Source: CAZPKH01 sp964587165
Lineage (GTDB): Bacteria > Bacteroidota > Bacteroidia > Bacteroidales > Muribaculaceae
DNA length: 64,000 bases
Direction of reading: 5' to 3'
NCBI GenBank assembly: GCA_964587165.1
Contig: CAZPKH010000003.1
Span: 19,057 to 83,056, forward strand
Shown here: positions 1-9,940 of the stretch, piece after piece
Numbering within the stretch: position 1 is the stretch's first letter
Layout of the letters: every line of letters begins with the position of its first letter
Position numbers and translations under genes: made by a program
Notes under the pieces: model-generated
Database searches by the model: none
What the model was told of the DNA's origin: nothing
Seen by the model: only the letters and a program-made list of their open reading frames with translations

Positions 1-25
1 TATGGCCGTATGGAGAGATCGTATT

Positions 26-58
26 GTTATCACGAGCCCGCTTGGGACTCGTGACAAC
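26..58. repeat. Inverted repeat at the left edge
   Basis: An 11-base arm (26-36) pairs with 48-58, and CCC (37-39) can pair with GGG (44-46) across a small loop. The one non-Watson-Crick position is a G-U pair only if the RNA is read from the minus strand. There is no T-run on either side, so it is not a clear terminator. The gene it belongs to lies outside the window. Confidence 0.35.
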
Positions 59-77
59 AACATCAATTCAAGTTATG

Positions 78-120
78 AAAAGAGAGCGTATATCCCCAGT
101 GGGGACATCTTATCTCTTTT
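78..120 (-). terminator. Probable terminator of the AsmA-like gene
   Basis: Read on the minus strand, an outer stem AAAAGAGA/TCTCTTTT encloses an inner stem TCCCC/GGGGA. The last T's of the outer arm act as a short U-run. The stem begins inside the last codons of the AsmA-like gene, whose stop is at 110-112. Confidence 0.45.
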
Positions 121-3100
121 TTGATTTCTTTGATTTGGCTGCCGGCACGACAACGGTTGTATCGGGCTTCGGAGGGGCCGGGATAAGCCCCTCGCGGATG
201 AACAGTGCGGAGTCGGCGGCTGAAATCGTATCGCCATCTTCTGCTTGGTTCAGCGCTTTCTGATCCGGTCGCTGAACGTTTAACGGCGTTACACGACCTT
301 TCTGCACACCTCGGCGGAACACATTCTCTATCTGGTTGATCAGGTTGATGCGTGTGGTGTCGGCAAGAGCTACGCGTTCCACCATCATACCCTCTTTGAA
401 TTTTGCACGGCCGAGGCGCACCTTCAGCTTCTCGGGGGTTCCTTTAAGGTTTATACCGAATTTGAAGGGTATGGGCGATTTCAGCACCGAAACGTGATAA
501 TTCAGATTCATTGCCAGATCGTTAGACCCAAGAACTCCCAACTTGTAGCGGTCGATGCTGAACATGAACGGGAATAGCTCAAGCATTGAATTCTGCACCA
601 CCATCTGCACATCCATGTGGTCGATCATGTTGCGGTCCTTATGCTTGAAAAGCAACCATTTCGACACTGTACGGAATGTTTCTGCGTCGAGCAGCACAAG
701 CGAGTCGCCCGATATCTTTACCACAGCGTGTAGCGATGGCATAACTATATCCATATTGGGTGCTATATCGGTGGTCGCGGCTATCTCGCCGTTGATCACA
801 CCCTTTATGTCGCGCAGCAACGGCATTATAGTGTCGAGCGACGGCATGAGCTCCACAAACTTCTCCAGATGCATATCTTTCACATCAAGACCGAATGCAA
901 ACTGCAGATCTTCCTTGCGTGGAGCAGAGTATAGAGCCGAGAGGTTTATCGTACCCAGATCGGTAGCCGCATGCAGATCGTGCAGATTAAGAGCTCCGTC
1001 GAGCAAAAGTGCCTCGCCGCGCATATCTTTGAAGAGCATGTTTGAATATATCACGTTGCGAGCCTTGATACCGATACGTGCATCAACATTGATAGGAATA
1101 ATCAGCGGTGCCATAGTATCGGAGGCCGCGGCATTGGACACCGAGAGCTGAAGGAGATCATCGTTTTCAGAATCTCCGAAATTTATCTGTTCGCCGGCTG
1201 CCACTTTCTCTGCAAAAGCAGCGCCGTCGAAAGCCGCCTGGGCTATTTCATTTATATCTATAGTGTCGGAGATCACGTCAAAATTGATGCGCATCTGCTG
1301 GCGCTTTGATGTGAGCGAGCGGCTCAGATTGCTGATCGTACCGTTGATCAGGAAATCGGAGTGCCCCATCAGATAGGTGGTGTTGCGCAAGATCAACGAA
1401 TCCGGGTTGATGGAGAGGTCGACATTCTTCAGGCGATTCTTCACCGGGAAATACGGTGTGAAAAGACGAGCCGATTTAGATTTGAGATGAGCATTGAAAT
1501 CGATCCATTTCAGCCAACTCTTAGTCTGTTCGTCAAGTCCGTAGTCGAGACTTTCAGTACCGTTGTCAGCCGACCCGGCTCGGCGCTTTCGGGTTGTGCT
1601 GCGTGATTTAGCCTGCGCCAGCTTATATACCGAATCGGCGCGCAATTTTGGATTCGCTGCATGAATCGAATCGTATATCAGGCTCATACGACGCGACATC
1701 TGCGGACGAAGCCGCGGGTGCAGCGATGCCGACAGCGATGTCTCCCGGAAGTTGATGCGGGTCATAGGGTCGCGATAACGGAGGCGCCCGGCATCGAGGT
1801 CGAATTTAAGCAACGGCACACGGGCATGATCCTCATAGCGTGTGAGCGACGCACGGGCACGGGCATCGCGTATCACGACCCGCATGGAGTCGTCGGTGGC
1901 ATCAAACACCAGTTTATCGACAGCAATAGCTGCTCCGACAGGATTAATCTCCTTATGGCGCAACGATGATGCTGTCGAAGCTCTGTTGCGCATACCCACT
2001 CCCATTCGCAAGTTTATAGTCGTGAGGTCGACTCCGGGCAGCTGTACCGCGAGCGAATCGAATTTAAGCGAAGCTGTCAGCAGCGAGTCGGCCGTCATTT
2101 CGCCGCGTGTAAACTCAGAATCCGTGCCAAGTTTAGCTTCAATGAGGTTGGAGAAAAGGTGTGCTCCAAACTCCTGCTGGTCGACAGTAAGACGTTTGAG
2201 CGAAAGATCTCCGGTAAGTTTAAGGTGATGAAAATTTGCAGCATCGAGATACGACGGTCTGAATCGAAAATCAAACGCTCCGTGCAGCAGCCCCTTAACC
2301 GTAGCAGGAACGCGTGAGGTCAAGACACGGGGAAGTTTTGCAAAATCCACACCGCCACTGAAGTGGCCCTCTACCAGAGGATCTTCATTCAGGCCGATCA
2401 CACGGGCGTCGATATTGAAGCCCACACCCTCGCCTACTGCAAGCAATTTTTTTAAATCCACTCGGCTGGTGTTGAGATTGCCGGTGAGGTGTGCATCCAT
2501 ATCCAATGCGAGTCGGTCGAGTGCCATATTCTGATATACAGCCGCGCACTCAGGCACCTCAACATGCAGTTCTGCCGCAGGAAACTCATCTAAGGCAGGG
2601 CGGTATGGCGAAGTAAGATGCAACTGTGCGGCCAGTTTCATATCACTTCTGAGCTCTTTAAGGTACGATACATAGTCTGCCGGTATCCAAGGCTCAAGAT
2701 CCTTAATACGGAAAGGATCAAGCGATGCCTGAAGAGACTCTATCACAAGCGTACTCCCTCCGGCATCAAGTGATGTAGTAAAATGAGTACGCAACGGCCC
2801 AACTCCAAGCGTGAAGTCGTCGAGGCCAAGCTTCATAGGCTCGCTGCTTTCCCATCCGATTCGGCCGTTCAGCAGCAGCGGAAGCTGCTCAAGGTTGATC
2901 CAAGGTGATATATCAGCGGAAGTTTTAGCATCAAACTTCAGTGAGTAGACCGGTGAGTCGACTTCATTATCGAAATCCACATTATCGATGCTGAGGGCAA
3001 TATCCATCGAGTCGGGGACGGAGTAATAGCGTATTGGAGCCGGTCCTTTGATGTAAAAACGATTCAGCGTGATATCAGGAATATCCGTTGCCGTAGTATC

Positions 3101-3688
3101 CTCTTTTTCTGATGGCGGAAAAATATCATAGTTGGCCAATGTGCTGTCGGCAACCACGATATTTGCAGCCGGACGGACAATTTCTATATCGTGCAGCTGT
3201 ATTTTCATCGCAAGCAACTTCAGGACGTTGACCCCTGCGTGCAGTGAGTCGATCGAGAGCAGCGAGTCGGCATACACGGGCAGTTGCGATTTTACGGAAG
3301 CGGGTGCGTCATCAAATACACGGCTGCGTATCTTTAAACCGTTCACATCCACTTCCAGCCGAGGGAAAGTATGCCAGAAAGTAAGTTCGGCTCGATCAAG
3401 CTTCACATCAGCATTCAAATACTCGCTCCCTGCATTTTCAATCAGCGGAGTAAGTCGTTCGGGAGTCAGAATCCACACGGCTATACTTACAGCCAGGATC
3501 AGCAGGCACACAAAGGCGATTATCACACCGAATAATATATGAAATACTCGGCGTAATGTAGCGAATCGTCGTCGAGGTTTATCTTTGGGGCTTTTTTTAT
3601 CGGAAATTTCCGGTTCTCCCCCATTCATTCGGTCGGTGGTGCGACGATCTTCTCCGGTTTCAGTATCGTATTTCGGGTCGTGTTTCAT
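110..3688 (-). CDS. AsmA-like inner-membrane-anchored protein
   Basis: A 1192-residue protein of the AsmA/TamB-like class. These are thought to span the periplasm and help move lipids or assemble the outer membrane. A charged, lysine-rich N-terminus of about 45 residues is followed by one membrane segment (about 48-73, rich in I, L and V). A long periplasmic body then runs to a lysine/serine tail ending KSKKSKKR. The ATG at 3688 was chosen over an in-frame start 16 codons upstream because it overlaps the stop of the preceding gene as ATGA, suggesting translational coupling. The family call rests on architecture and sequence feel; the substrate is unknown. Confidence 0.8.
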   Translation of the reverse strand: MKHDPKYDTETGEDRRTTDRMNGGEPEISDKKSPKDKPRRRFATLRRVFHILFGVIIAFVCLLILAVSIAVWILTPERLTPLIENAGSEYLNADVKLDRAELTFWHTFPRLEVDVNGLKIRSRVFDDAPASVKSQLPVYADSLLSIDSLHAGVNVLKLLAMKIQLHDIEIVRPAANIVVADSTLANYDIFPPSEKEDTTATDIPDITLNRFYIKGPAPIRYYSVPDSMDIALSIDNVDFDNEVDSPVYSLKFDAKTSADISPWINLEQLPLLLNGRIGWESSEPMKLGLDDFTLGVGPLRTHFTTSLDAGGSTLVIESLQASLDPFRIKDLEPWIPADYVSYLKELRSDMKLAAQLHLTSPYRPALDEFPAAELHVEVPECAAVYQNMALDRLALDMDAHLTGNLNTSRVDLKKLLAVGEGVGFNIDARVIGLNEDPLVEGHFSGGVDFAKLPRVLTSRVPATVKGLLHGAFDFRFRPSYLDAANFHHLKLTGDLSLKRLTVDQQEFGAHLFSNLIEAKLGTDSEFTRGEMTADSLLTASLKFDSLAVQLPGVDLTTINLRMGVGMRNRASTASSLRHKEINPVGAAIAVDKLVFDATDDSMRVVIRDARARASLTRYEDHARVPLLKFDLDAGRLRYRDPMTRINFRETSLSASLHPRLRPQMSRRMSLIYDSIHAANPKLRADSVYKLAQAKSRSTTRKRRAGSADNGTESLDYGLDEQTKSWLKWIDFNAHLKSKSARLFTPYFPVKNRLKNVDLSINPDSLILRNTTYLMGHSDFLINGTISNLSRSLTSKRQQMRINFDVISDTIDINEIAQAAFDGAAFAEKVAAGEQINFGDSENDDLLQLSVSNAAASDTMAPLIIPINVDARIGIKARNVIYSNMLFKDMRGEALLLDGALNLHDLHAATDLGTINLSALYSAPRKEDLQFAFGLDVKDMHLEKFVELMPSLDTIMPLLRDIKGVINGEIAATTDIAPNMDIVMPSLHAVVKISGDSLVLLDAETFRTVSKWLLFKHKDRNMIDHMDVQMVVQNSMLELFPFMFSIDRYKLGVLGSNDLAMNLNYHVSVLKSPIPFKFGINLKGTPEKLKVRLGRAKFKEGMMVERVALADTTRINLINQIENVFRRGVQKGRVTPLNVQRPDQKALNQAEDGDTISAADSALFIREGLIPAPPKPDTTVVVPAAKSKKSKKR

Positions 3689-4470
3689 TGTACGTCTTTT
3701 TTGTCTTGCAATCCACGATATGAAATATGGAAGCATGGCTGTTTGCGTTCAAATTTCACCCAGCACCAACCTTCGCTCCTCATATCATAGAGCACTTCGG
3801 CAAGCAATCCCTTGAGCTGGTCGGTGCTTCGGGCTACGGTAGTAGGATTGTCGCATACAAATCGGGCATAGCTTATATCAATGGTGGTGCCGAGAGTATG
3901 TGTGGATGAGTCGATCGAATTTTTATTCACACGTCTGAGCCGTGCGACGGAGCGAGGGGTGCGCGTCACGCTTGTCACTTTTATTCTGTAGTCGCCTCCT
4001 CCGCGAGCCTGCAGCGAGTCGTTAAATCGTCGGCCTATCTCATGGAGCATTCTTGCTGCTCCCGGCACAAGATACGGCACGGAATAGTTGAGATTATCTA
4101 CATAATAGTCTGCGCACGAAACAACCTTTTCCATTTCGCTGCGATTTATCCAGTAGTGCAACGTCTGCGAAATTGGCGTGATACCACACTTCTCAGCATC
4201 CGTCCAATGCACATAGTTGCTGTCATTGAACACCTCTGCATAATTGCCGAGGTGCCGAACAGCCATATTGACACACGGCTCCGGCATCTCGGCCGTCGCC
4301 GGCTCCCAACCGGCGGAGGAATCATCCACACATAGCCTGCGCACCGTCTCTATGCGGGCGTCCCGGCCGAGCCCTCCGACAACTCCCGGGTGCTCCTCAG
4401 TGCCGCGACACCCCTCGCAGAGCGTCAGTGCAAGAGTTATGGTCATTAAGATATATACCAGATGTTTCAT
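3685..4470 (-). CDS. DUF5715-like secreted peptidase-fold protein
   Basis: 261 residues with an N-terminal signal sequence containing cysteines near residues 18-21 (LTLCEGC), possibly a relaxed lipobox. The C-terminal half carries THTLGTTIDISY and, later, a histidine in CFHISY. This resembles the H..(G/T)..D ... H metal-site layout of the Hedgehog/VanY D,D-peptidase fold, and fits the Bacteroidales DUF5715 group. By inference it acts on peptidoglycan in the periplasm. The usual E-x-W-H motif is not intact, so catalysis is uncertain. Its stop overlaps the start of the AsmA-like gene (ATGA). Confidence 0.65.
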   Translation of the reverse strand: MKHLVYILMTITLALTLCEGCRGTEEHPGVVGGLGRDARIETVRRLCVDDSSAGWEPATAEMPEPCVNMAVRHLGNYAEVFNDSNYVHWTDAEKCGITPISQTLHYWINRSEMEKVVSCADYYVDNLNYSVPYLVPGAARMLHEIGRRFNDSLQARGGGDYRIKVTSVTRTPRSVARLRRVNKNSIDSSTHTLGTTIDISYARFVCDNPTTVARSTDQLKGLLAEVLYDMRSEGWCWVKFERKQPCFHISYRGLQDKKDVQ

Positions 4471-4521
4471 CCTTGTATGAATGCTTTAGAGCGTGTTTCA
4501 GGCTATACGTTTTTCAGGCTA

Positions 4522-4552
4522 TAAAGGTACGCTTTTTAATCCGACGCCACAA
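4522..4552 (-). promoter_or_regulatory. Candidate promoter of the DUF5715-like gene
   Basis: Minus strand: TTG at 4550-4552, 20-base spacer, then TACCTTTA at 4522-4529, one base from the TAnnTTTG consensus. It lies about 50 bases before the ATG and just after the nuo terminator. Confidence 0.4.
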
Positions 4553-4603
4553 GAAAAAAAGAAAATTCCGAAAAGAGCCGTATTACTGACTCTTTTCGGA
4601 ATT
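4553..4603 (-). terminator. Terminator of the nuo-atp operon
   Basis: A perfect 14-base inverted repeat (4564-4577 with 4590-4603, loop of 12) follows the nuoN stop. On the minus strand it leads into TTTTCTTTTTTTC. This is the only strong intrinsic terminator I found after nuoA, so it marks the end of the 17.5 kb operon. Confidence 0.85.
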
Positions 4604-4622
4604 ACAAATCGTTTATGCTATC

Positions 4623-6101
4623 TCAAGGGAGAAGATTGCATCCGTTGGTGATAGTCAGCAGATAGTTGTATATCGGGCTCAGCAGACCGAGCAGAAGTAT
4701 ACCTGCCACACATATCCACATGCCCAAACGCTCTGAGCCGGATGAGCGGAAGAACGCTATCGGTGTATCAGACGGTGTGATAAACATGGCCTTAACCACC
4801 AGCAGATAGTAGTAGAGCGAAATAATCGTATTGATAAGGGCAATCAGCACCAGAACATATATAGCTACAGAGCCCTGATCGATGGCCGATGTAAATATGA
4901 AGAACTTGCTGAAGAAGCCGGCGAACGGAGGTATACCGGCAAGCGAGAACATTGCAAGCATCATAGTAACGGCAAGACGGGGATTGGTGGAATAGAGAGC
5001 ATTATAGTCGGTCATATTGACCTTGCCTGTAGCATTCTCGATAGCGCCAATCACTCCGAAAGCAGCGAGGTTGGAGAAGATATAGACAAGTATGTAGAAC
5101 ATCAGCGCTGCAATACCCATATCTTCCATCGACATGATGCCGAGCATTATGTATCCGGCCTGCGAGATCGACGAGAAAGCAAGGAATCGCTTCATGTTGA
5201 CCTGACGGATAGCGAAAAGGTTACCGACGGTGATGGTCAGAATAATAAGTGCATACATCATCCACTCCCATGCATCGGCATAAGCTTCGCCAAACACTTT
5301 GGTGAGGATCACCAGAAATGCAAAGGCTGCTGCGCCTTTTGAGATAACCGAAAGATAGGATGTGACCGGGGTCGGAGCGCCTTGATATACATCGGCTGTC
5401 CAAAGGTGGAAAGGCACGAGCGACAGCTTGAAGCCGATACCGCTTATCACGAAAGCGAGTGTGACGATAAGCATCACGTTGACACTTCCGGCGGTAAGCG
5501 AAGCTGCGATATTCTCAAAGTATAGCGAGCCGCTCAGTGCATAGACATACGACAGACCCATCATGAAGATAGCCGACGAAAAGACTGCCGTAAGTACATA
5601 TTTGATGGCTGCTTCATGACTCTCGTAGCGGTTCTTTTCGAAAGCCACAAGAGCTGCAAGAGGAAGCGAAGCGGTCTCAAGACCGATCACAAACATCAGG
5701 AAGTGGCGCGAGGATATCATCAGATACATACCAAACAGTGTGACCAGAAGAAGTTCGTAGAACTCTCCGCGGCGCACCACCATTGTGTCGGTCGAAGCCC
5801 AGCGTATCGACTGTATAAGTACAATCAACACACCGACATTCAGAATATTCTTGATCGTTACCATCACCTGGCTCGAAGCATACATACCTTCGAACGCCGA
5901 TGACTCGCCTCCGCCCATAAATCCGGGTATGAAGCCGGCTATGGTGAACATCCCGAAAAGTACAGCCGTGAAAACACCTATGCCACGCTGCGCGGAGCGT
6001 CCGAGGAACGTGTCGTAGAGAAATACGACCAGAAACAGTATCAGCAGGCAGATCTCCTGCTTCATTACTAAAAACTGTGAATAGTCTTGTACAATTTCCA
6101 T
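4623..6101 (-). CDS. nuoN: NADH-quinone oxidoreductase subunit N
   Basis: 492-residue, multi-pass antiporter-like membrane subunit of complex I, one of three proton-channel subunits (L, M, N). The conserved stretch LSLVPFHLWTADVYQGAPTP and the following SKGAAAFAF carry the lysine and histidine positions typical of NuoN. Length is normal for the family. It is the last gene of the nuo-atp run, 15 bases after nuoM, and is followed by a strong terminator. Confidence 0.95.
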   Translation of the reverse strand: MEIVQDYSQFLVMKQEICLLILFLVVFLYDTFLGRSAQRGIGVFTAVLFGMFTIAGFIPGFMGGGESSAFEGMYASSQVMVTIKNILNVGVLIVLIQSIRWASTDTMVVRRGEFYELLLVTLFGMYLMISSRHFLMFVIGLETASLPLAALVAFEKNRYESHEAAIKYVLTAVFSSAIFMMGLSYVYALSGSLYFENIAASLTAGSVNVMLIVTLAFVISGIGFKLSLVPFHLWTADVYQGAPTPVTSYLSVISKGAAAFAFLVILTKVFGEAYADAWEWMMYALIILTITVGNLFAIRQVNMKRFLAFSSISQAGYIMLGIMSMEDMGIAALMFYILVYIFSNLAAFGVIGAIENATGKVNMTDYNALYSTNPRLAVTMMLAMFSLAGIPPFAGFFSKFFIFTSAIDQGSVAIYVLVLIALINTIISLYYYLLVVKAMFITPSDTPIAFFRSSGSERLGMWICVAGILLLGLLSPIYNYLLTITNGCNLLP

Positions 6102-6116
6102 TGCTTACAGGTAGTA

Positions 6117-7628
6117 TTAGTTCATTCCGAGGACTGTGAATATCTCGGGAGTGAAAGTAGCTTTAATCAGATCGGCAAAGAAGTTGGGGAAGCAACCGAT
6201 GGCTGCCACACACACGATAAGTGTAACGGTCGAGAGGCGTTCCCACCATGTGGCGTCGGTGAGGGTAAGGTGATGCTCATCCTGCACGGGGCCAAACAGC
6301 AGCTTGCCGACGACGCGGAGTATGTAGACGGCGGTAATCACAATCGAGCAGCAAGCCACGATAGTAAATACACGGTGGAACATATCGGCATGCTCAAACG
6401 AACCGACGAAGATGGTCATCTCGCTGACGAATCCCGAGAGCGACGGCAAGCCGAGCGAAGCCATACCGGCAATCACGTAGCATACACCCAAATAAGGCAT
6501 GATCTGCATAAGTCCGCCCATTTTGGTAATATCGCGTGTATGTGTACGCCCGTATATCATACCGATCAGGGCAAAGAAGAGAGCCGTCATCAGACCGTGC
6601 GAGAGCATCTGCATAATAGCACCGGTCATAGCCGTAGTGTTGAGCATAAGGATGGCGAAAAGCACCAGTCCGCAGTGGCTCACAGATGAATATGCGTTGA
6701 TATATTTGAGGTCGGTCTGTACACATGCCGAGAATGCGCCGTAAACTACCGAGATACCGGTCAGAATGAGGAAGATCCATGCCAACTCGTTGGCAGCCTG
6801 AGGCATCAGATAGATTGCCACACGGAAGCATCCGTAACCTCCCAGCTTCATAAGCACGCCTGCATGGAGCATGGACACGGCAGTAGGAGCGCAGGCATGA
6901 CCGTCAGGACTCCATGTGTGGAAGGGGAACATAGCACCGAGCACGCCGAAACCTACAAATGTCATCGGGAAGAGGAACGACTGCCAGTCGTGAGGTATAG
7001 CCTCGTTGCGGGCTATCTCAAGGAGATTCCATGTGAGCTGGCCACCCTCTGGAGCTGAATGATAATATATACCGATCAGACCGAGCATCAGGAATGCCGA
7101 CCCACCCATGAGCATGAGTGTAAGTTTCATTGCCGAATACTCTTTCCGCCCCGAGCCCCACACGCCGATGAGGAGATACATCGGTATAAGTGCTACCTCG
7201 TAGAACATGAACATGGTGAAGAGGTCGATCGAGATGAAGAAGCCGAATACTCCGGTCGACAACAGTATAAGCCACAAGAAGAACTCCTTGGGCAGCGGAT
7301 CGATCTTCCAGGAAGCAAACGAACCGGCAAAGACGATGACCGACGAAAGCATAAGCATGGCAATCGAAATACCGTCGACACCGACTGCAAGGTTTATATT
7401 AAGAGGTGTGAACCACGACCATGATCCTTGGAAGAGCATCGGCGAGTTGTCGCCGAGGGCGCGAAGACGGAAATATTCAAGGAGAACATATACCGAAAGA
7501 GCCATCAGTGCCACCGAGCCTGTCACGGCCACAGTCCGCACCTGCTTGATGTTTTTACAGAGACCCAGCCCGCCAAGCATCAAAAGGGGGATCACCACAA
7601 AGTATATCAGTGGATTTGAGAATAACAT
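6117..7628 (-). CDS. nuoM: NADH-quinone oxidoreductase subunit M
   Basis: 503-residue multi-pass membrane subunit, homologous to Mrp-type antiporters and a proton channel of complex I. The family signature FPFHTWSPDGHACAPTAVSM is present, followed by LHAGVLMKLGGYG with its conserved lysine. A glutamate lies in the early helix DLFTMFMFYEVALIP. It sits 53 bases after nuoL and 15 before nuoN. Confidence 0.95.
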   Translation of the reverse strand: MLFSNPLIYFVVIPLLMLGGLGLCKNIKQVRTVAVTGSVALMALSVYVLLEYFRLRALGDNSPMLFQGSWSWFTPLNINLAVGVDGISIAMLMLSSVIVFAGSFASWKIDPLPKEFFLWLILLSTGVFGFFISIDLFTMFMFYEVALIPMYLLIGVWGSGRKEYSAMKLTLMLMGGSAFLMLGLIGIYYHSAPEGGQLTWNLLEIARNEAIPHDWQSFLFPMTFVGFGVLGAMFPFHTWSPDGHACAPTAVSMLHAGVLMKLGGYGCFRVAIYLMPQAANELAWIFLILTGISVVYGAFSACVQTDLKYINAYSSVSHCGLVLFAILMLNTTAMTGAIMQMLSHGLMTALFFALIGMIYGRTHTRDITKMGGLMQIMPYLGVCYVIAGMASLGLPSLSGFVSEMTIFVGSFEHADMFHRVFTIVACCSIVITAVYILRVVGKLLFGPVQDEHHLTLTDATWWERLSTVTLIVCVAAIGCFPNFFADLIKATFTPEIFTVLGMN

Positions 7629-7681
7629 AGAATACTGTGATTTTTCTGATTGCTAAAGTGATAATGGAACTGAGATACGGA

Positions 7682-9613
7682 TTAAAGCACGCAGACGGCG
7701 GTGATGAGTGCCAGCAGTGTCACGCCGGCGGCATACCACCACAGGTACATCTGCACGTTGCCGCTCTGGAATCCGCGGATCGCATACGAGAGCTTGTTGG
7801 TCACGGTAGCAAATCCGTTCATTGTGCCGTCGATTATATGACGGTCGAACCATGCTATCGGACGGCAAATACCGTTGAATATGATCTTGTGGGTCACAAA
7901 CATGTATATCTCATCCCAATAGAACCGATGATATGCTGCATTCCAAAGCCAATAGCAGGAAGCTGCCATGCGGTCGGGCAGACTGTTTTTCTTGATATAC
8001 AGCTTTGTGGCAAAGAGTATACCCACAACGGCGATAGCTATAGAGATACCGGCTACCGTCCAGTCGATATGAATGTGATACGGCACGCCGTTATAGGTCA
8101 CCAGTTCGCCGAAAGGTATGAAACCTGCCACACACGACACGGCTGCAAGGAATATCAGGGGTACCGACATAGTCCAGGGTGCGTCGTGAGGTGTATGATG
8201 GTGAGCTTTATAGTCGGGCTCATCCCACCAGAATATCAGATAGTAGAGACGGAACATATAGAATGCCGTAAGGCCGGCTACGATGCTCATCCAGACACCC
8301 CAGAATGTACTGTTGGTATAGCAAGCCACCAGTATCTCATCCTTGGAGAAGAATCCGGAGAACGGAGGAATACCGGCTATTGCAAGACAGCCTATCAGGA
8401 ATGTAATGTGAGTGATGGGCATATATTTGCGCAGACCGCCCATCGCTGTATAATTGTTTGAGTGAACAGCGTGGATCAGTGCACCGGCGCCAAGGAAGAG
8501 CAGCGCCTTAAACATCGCGTGAGTGAAAAGATGGAACATCGAGGCCATATACCCCAACCCTTCATGATACTCCGGACGGGCGACACCCAACGAAACCATC
8601 ATGAAAGCTATCTGCGATATGGTCGAGAACGCAAGCACACGCTTGATGTCGACCTGCGTACAAGCCACTGCAGCAGCATAGAAGGCTGTCACGGCTCCGA
8701 CCACTGTGATAAACATCAGAGCAGCCTCCTCCATCAGATAAACAGGGAACATGCGGGCAACCAGGAATACACCTGCCACTACCATCGTGGCGGCATGGAT
8801 AAGGGCCGATACGGGAGTCGGGCCCTCCATAGCATCGGGAAGCCAGATATGAAGAGGGAGCATGGCCGATTTACCCATACCACCTACAAATATCAGCACC
8901 AGAGCCCATGTGAGAACCGAAGCACCCATAAATGTCACACCCGTCATCGAAGCAAACACACCGGGATCCTGTGTGAGAGTCTCGAAGTTGAATGTCTGAG
9001 TATAATATGAAAGGATAAGGATACCGATCAGGAAGCCGAGGTCGGCGAATCGGGTCACGATAAACGCTTTCTTCGATGCCGAAACAGCCGAAGGGAGTTT
9101 ATAGAAGAAGCCGATCAGCAGATACGACGAAGCGCCCACAAGCTCCCAGAATATATACATCTGGAAAATATTCGGAGCGACAACCAGTCCGAGCATCGAG
9201 AAGCTGAACAGCGACAGGAAAGCGTAGTAGCGCTGGAATCCCTTTTCTCCCTCCATGTAGCCGAGCGAGTAAAGATGCACCAAGAACGATATCGTGGTGA
9301 TCACCACAAGCATCATGGCCGATATAGGGTCGAGATAGAAGCCGAGGTTGATCACCAGATTGTCTGTGAACTGCAGCCAGGTGAAATCCCACATCAGATG
9401 CCCTATGCGGACACCGTCGACAGAGAACATATCGCTGCCGCCGAAGAAATAGAAGAACGCTGTGATATACGAAAGAGTCAGCGTTGTACCCATACCGAGG
9501 ATACCGAGCCATCCTGCGAGCTTATGGCTCATCTTGCACCCCGCTATGCCCAGCAGCAGAAACATACATGCCGGGATCGCCAGAATAAGGACAAGGAATA
9601 TGTTTGCTATCAT
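7682..9613 (-). CDS. nuoL: NADH-quinone oxidoreductase subunit L
   Basis: 643-residue multi-pass subunit, the most distal proton channel of complex I, with the long lateral helix expected in its C-terminal part. Signatures include FWELVGASSYLLIGF and LHIWLPDAMEGPTPVSALIH, with the conserved lysine in GGMGKSAMLPLH. Length is normal. Ten bases separate it from nuoK, consistent with co-transcription. Confidence 0.95.
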   Translation of the reverse strand: MIANIFLVLILAIPACMFLLLGIAGCKMSHKLAGWLGILGMGTTLTLSYITAFFYFFGGSDMFSVDGVRIGHLMWDFTWLQFTDNLVINLGFYLDPISAMMLVVITTISFLVHLYSLGYMEGEKGFQRYYAFLSLFSFSMLGLVVAPNIFQMYIFWELVGASSYLLIGFFYKLPSAVSASKKAFIVTRFADLGFLIGILILSYYTQTFNFETLTQDPGVFASMTGVTFMGASVLTWALVLIFVGGMGKSAMLPLHIWLPDAMEGPTPVSALIHAATMVVAGVFLVARMFPVYLMEEAALMFITVVGAVTAFYAAAVACTQVDIKRVLAFSTISQIAFMMVSLGVARPEYHEGLGYMASMFHLFTHAMFKALLFLGAGALIHAVHSNNYTAMGGLRKYMPITHITFLIGCLAIAGIPPFSGFFSKDEILVACYTNSTFWGVWMSIVAGLTAFYMFRLYYLIFWWDEPDYKAHHHTPHDAPWTMSVPLIFLAAVSCVAGFIPFGELVTYNGVPYHIHIDWTVAGISIAIAVVGILFATKLYIKKNSLPDRMAASCYWLWNAAYHRFYWDEIYMFVTHKIIFNGICRPIAWFDRHIIDGTMNGFATVTNKLSYAIRGFQSGNVQMYLWWYAAGVTLLALITAVCVL

Positions 9614-9623
9614 AGCGTAAATA

Positions 9624-9935
9624 TCAAAGTTTCATTTTGGTAAGGTCGGTCACATCGATATTCTTTGCCACACGATAGATATTGATGATTATCGCGATAG
9701 CAAGAGCAGTTTCGGCTGCTGCGATGGCGATGGAGAAAAGCGAGAAGAACATACCCTCCATAGCCTCGGGATAGATATAACGATTGAACACGACAAAGTT
9801 AATATTCACTGCATTGAGCATGAGCTCAAGCGAAATCAGCATGGCGATCATATTTTTGCGGGTTATGAACCCATAGACGCCGCAACAGAACATCACCAGC
9901 GCGGGGATAAGATACAGATATATATTTAAATCCAT
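9624..9935 (-). CDS. nuoK: NADH-quinone oxidoreductase subunit K
   Basis: 103-residue protein with three membrane segments. Conserved glutamates lie in LISLELMLNAVNINFV and AAAETALAIAI, as in the MrpC-like NuoK family, where they form part of the proton path. The start at 9935 (MDLNIYL) gives the usual family length; an in-frame ATG 15 codons upstream would overlap nuoJ and is rejected. The gap to nuoJ is 5 bases. Confidence 0.93.
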   Translation of the reverse strand: MDLNIYLYLIPALVMFCCGVYGFITRKNMIAMLISLELMLNAVNINFVVFNRYIYPEAMEGMFFSLFSIAIAAAETALAIAIIINIYRVAKNIDVTDLTKMKL

Positions 9936-9940
9936 AGCCT

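Noticed and set aside
7637..9010. Two long plus-strand frames opposite nuoL
   Set aside because: Both are shadows of nuoL, rich in H, C and R as expected for an antisense frame of a membrane protein gene.
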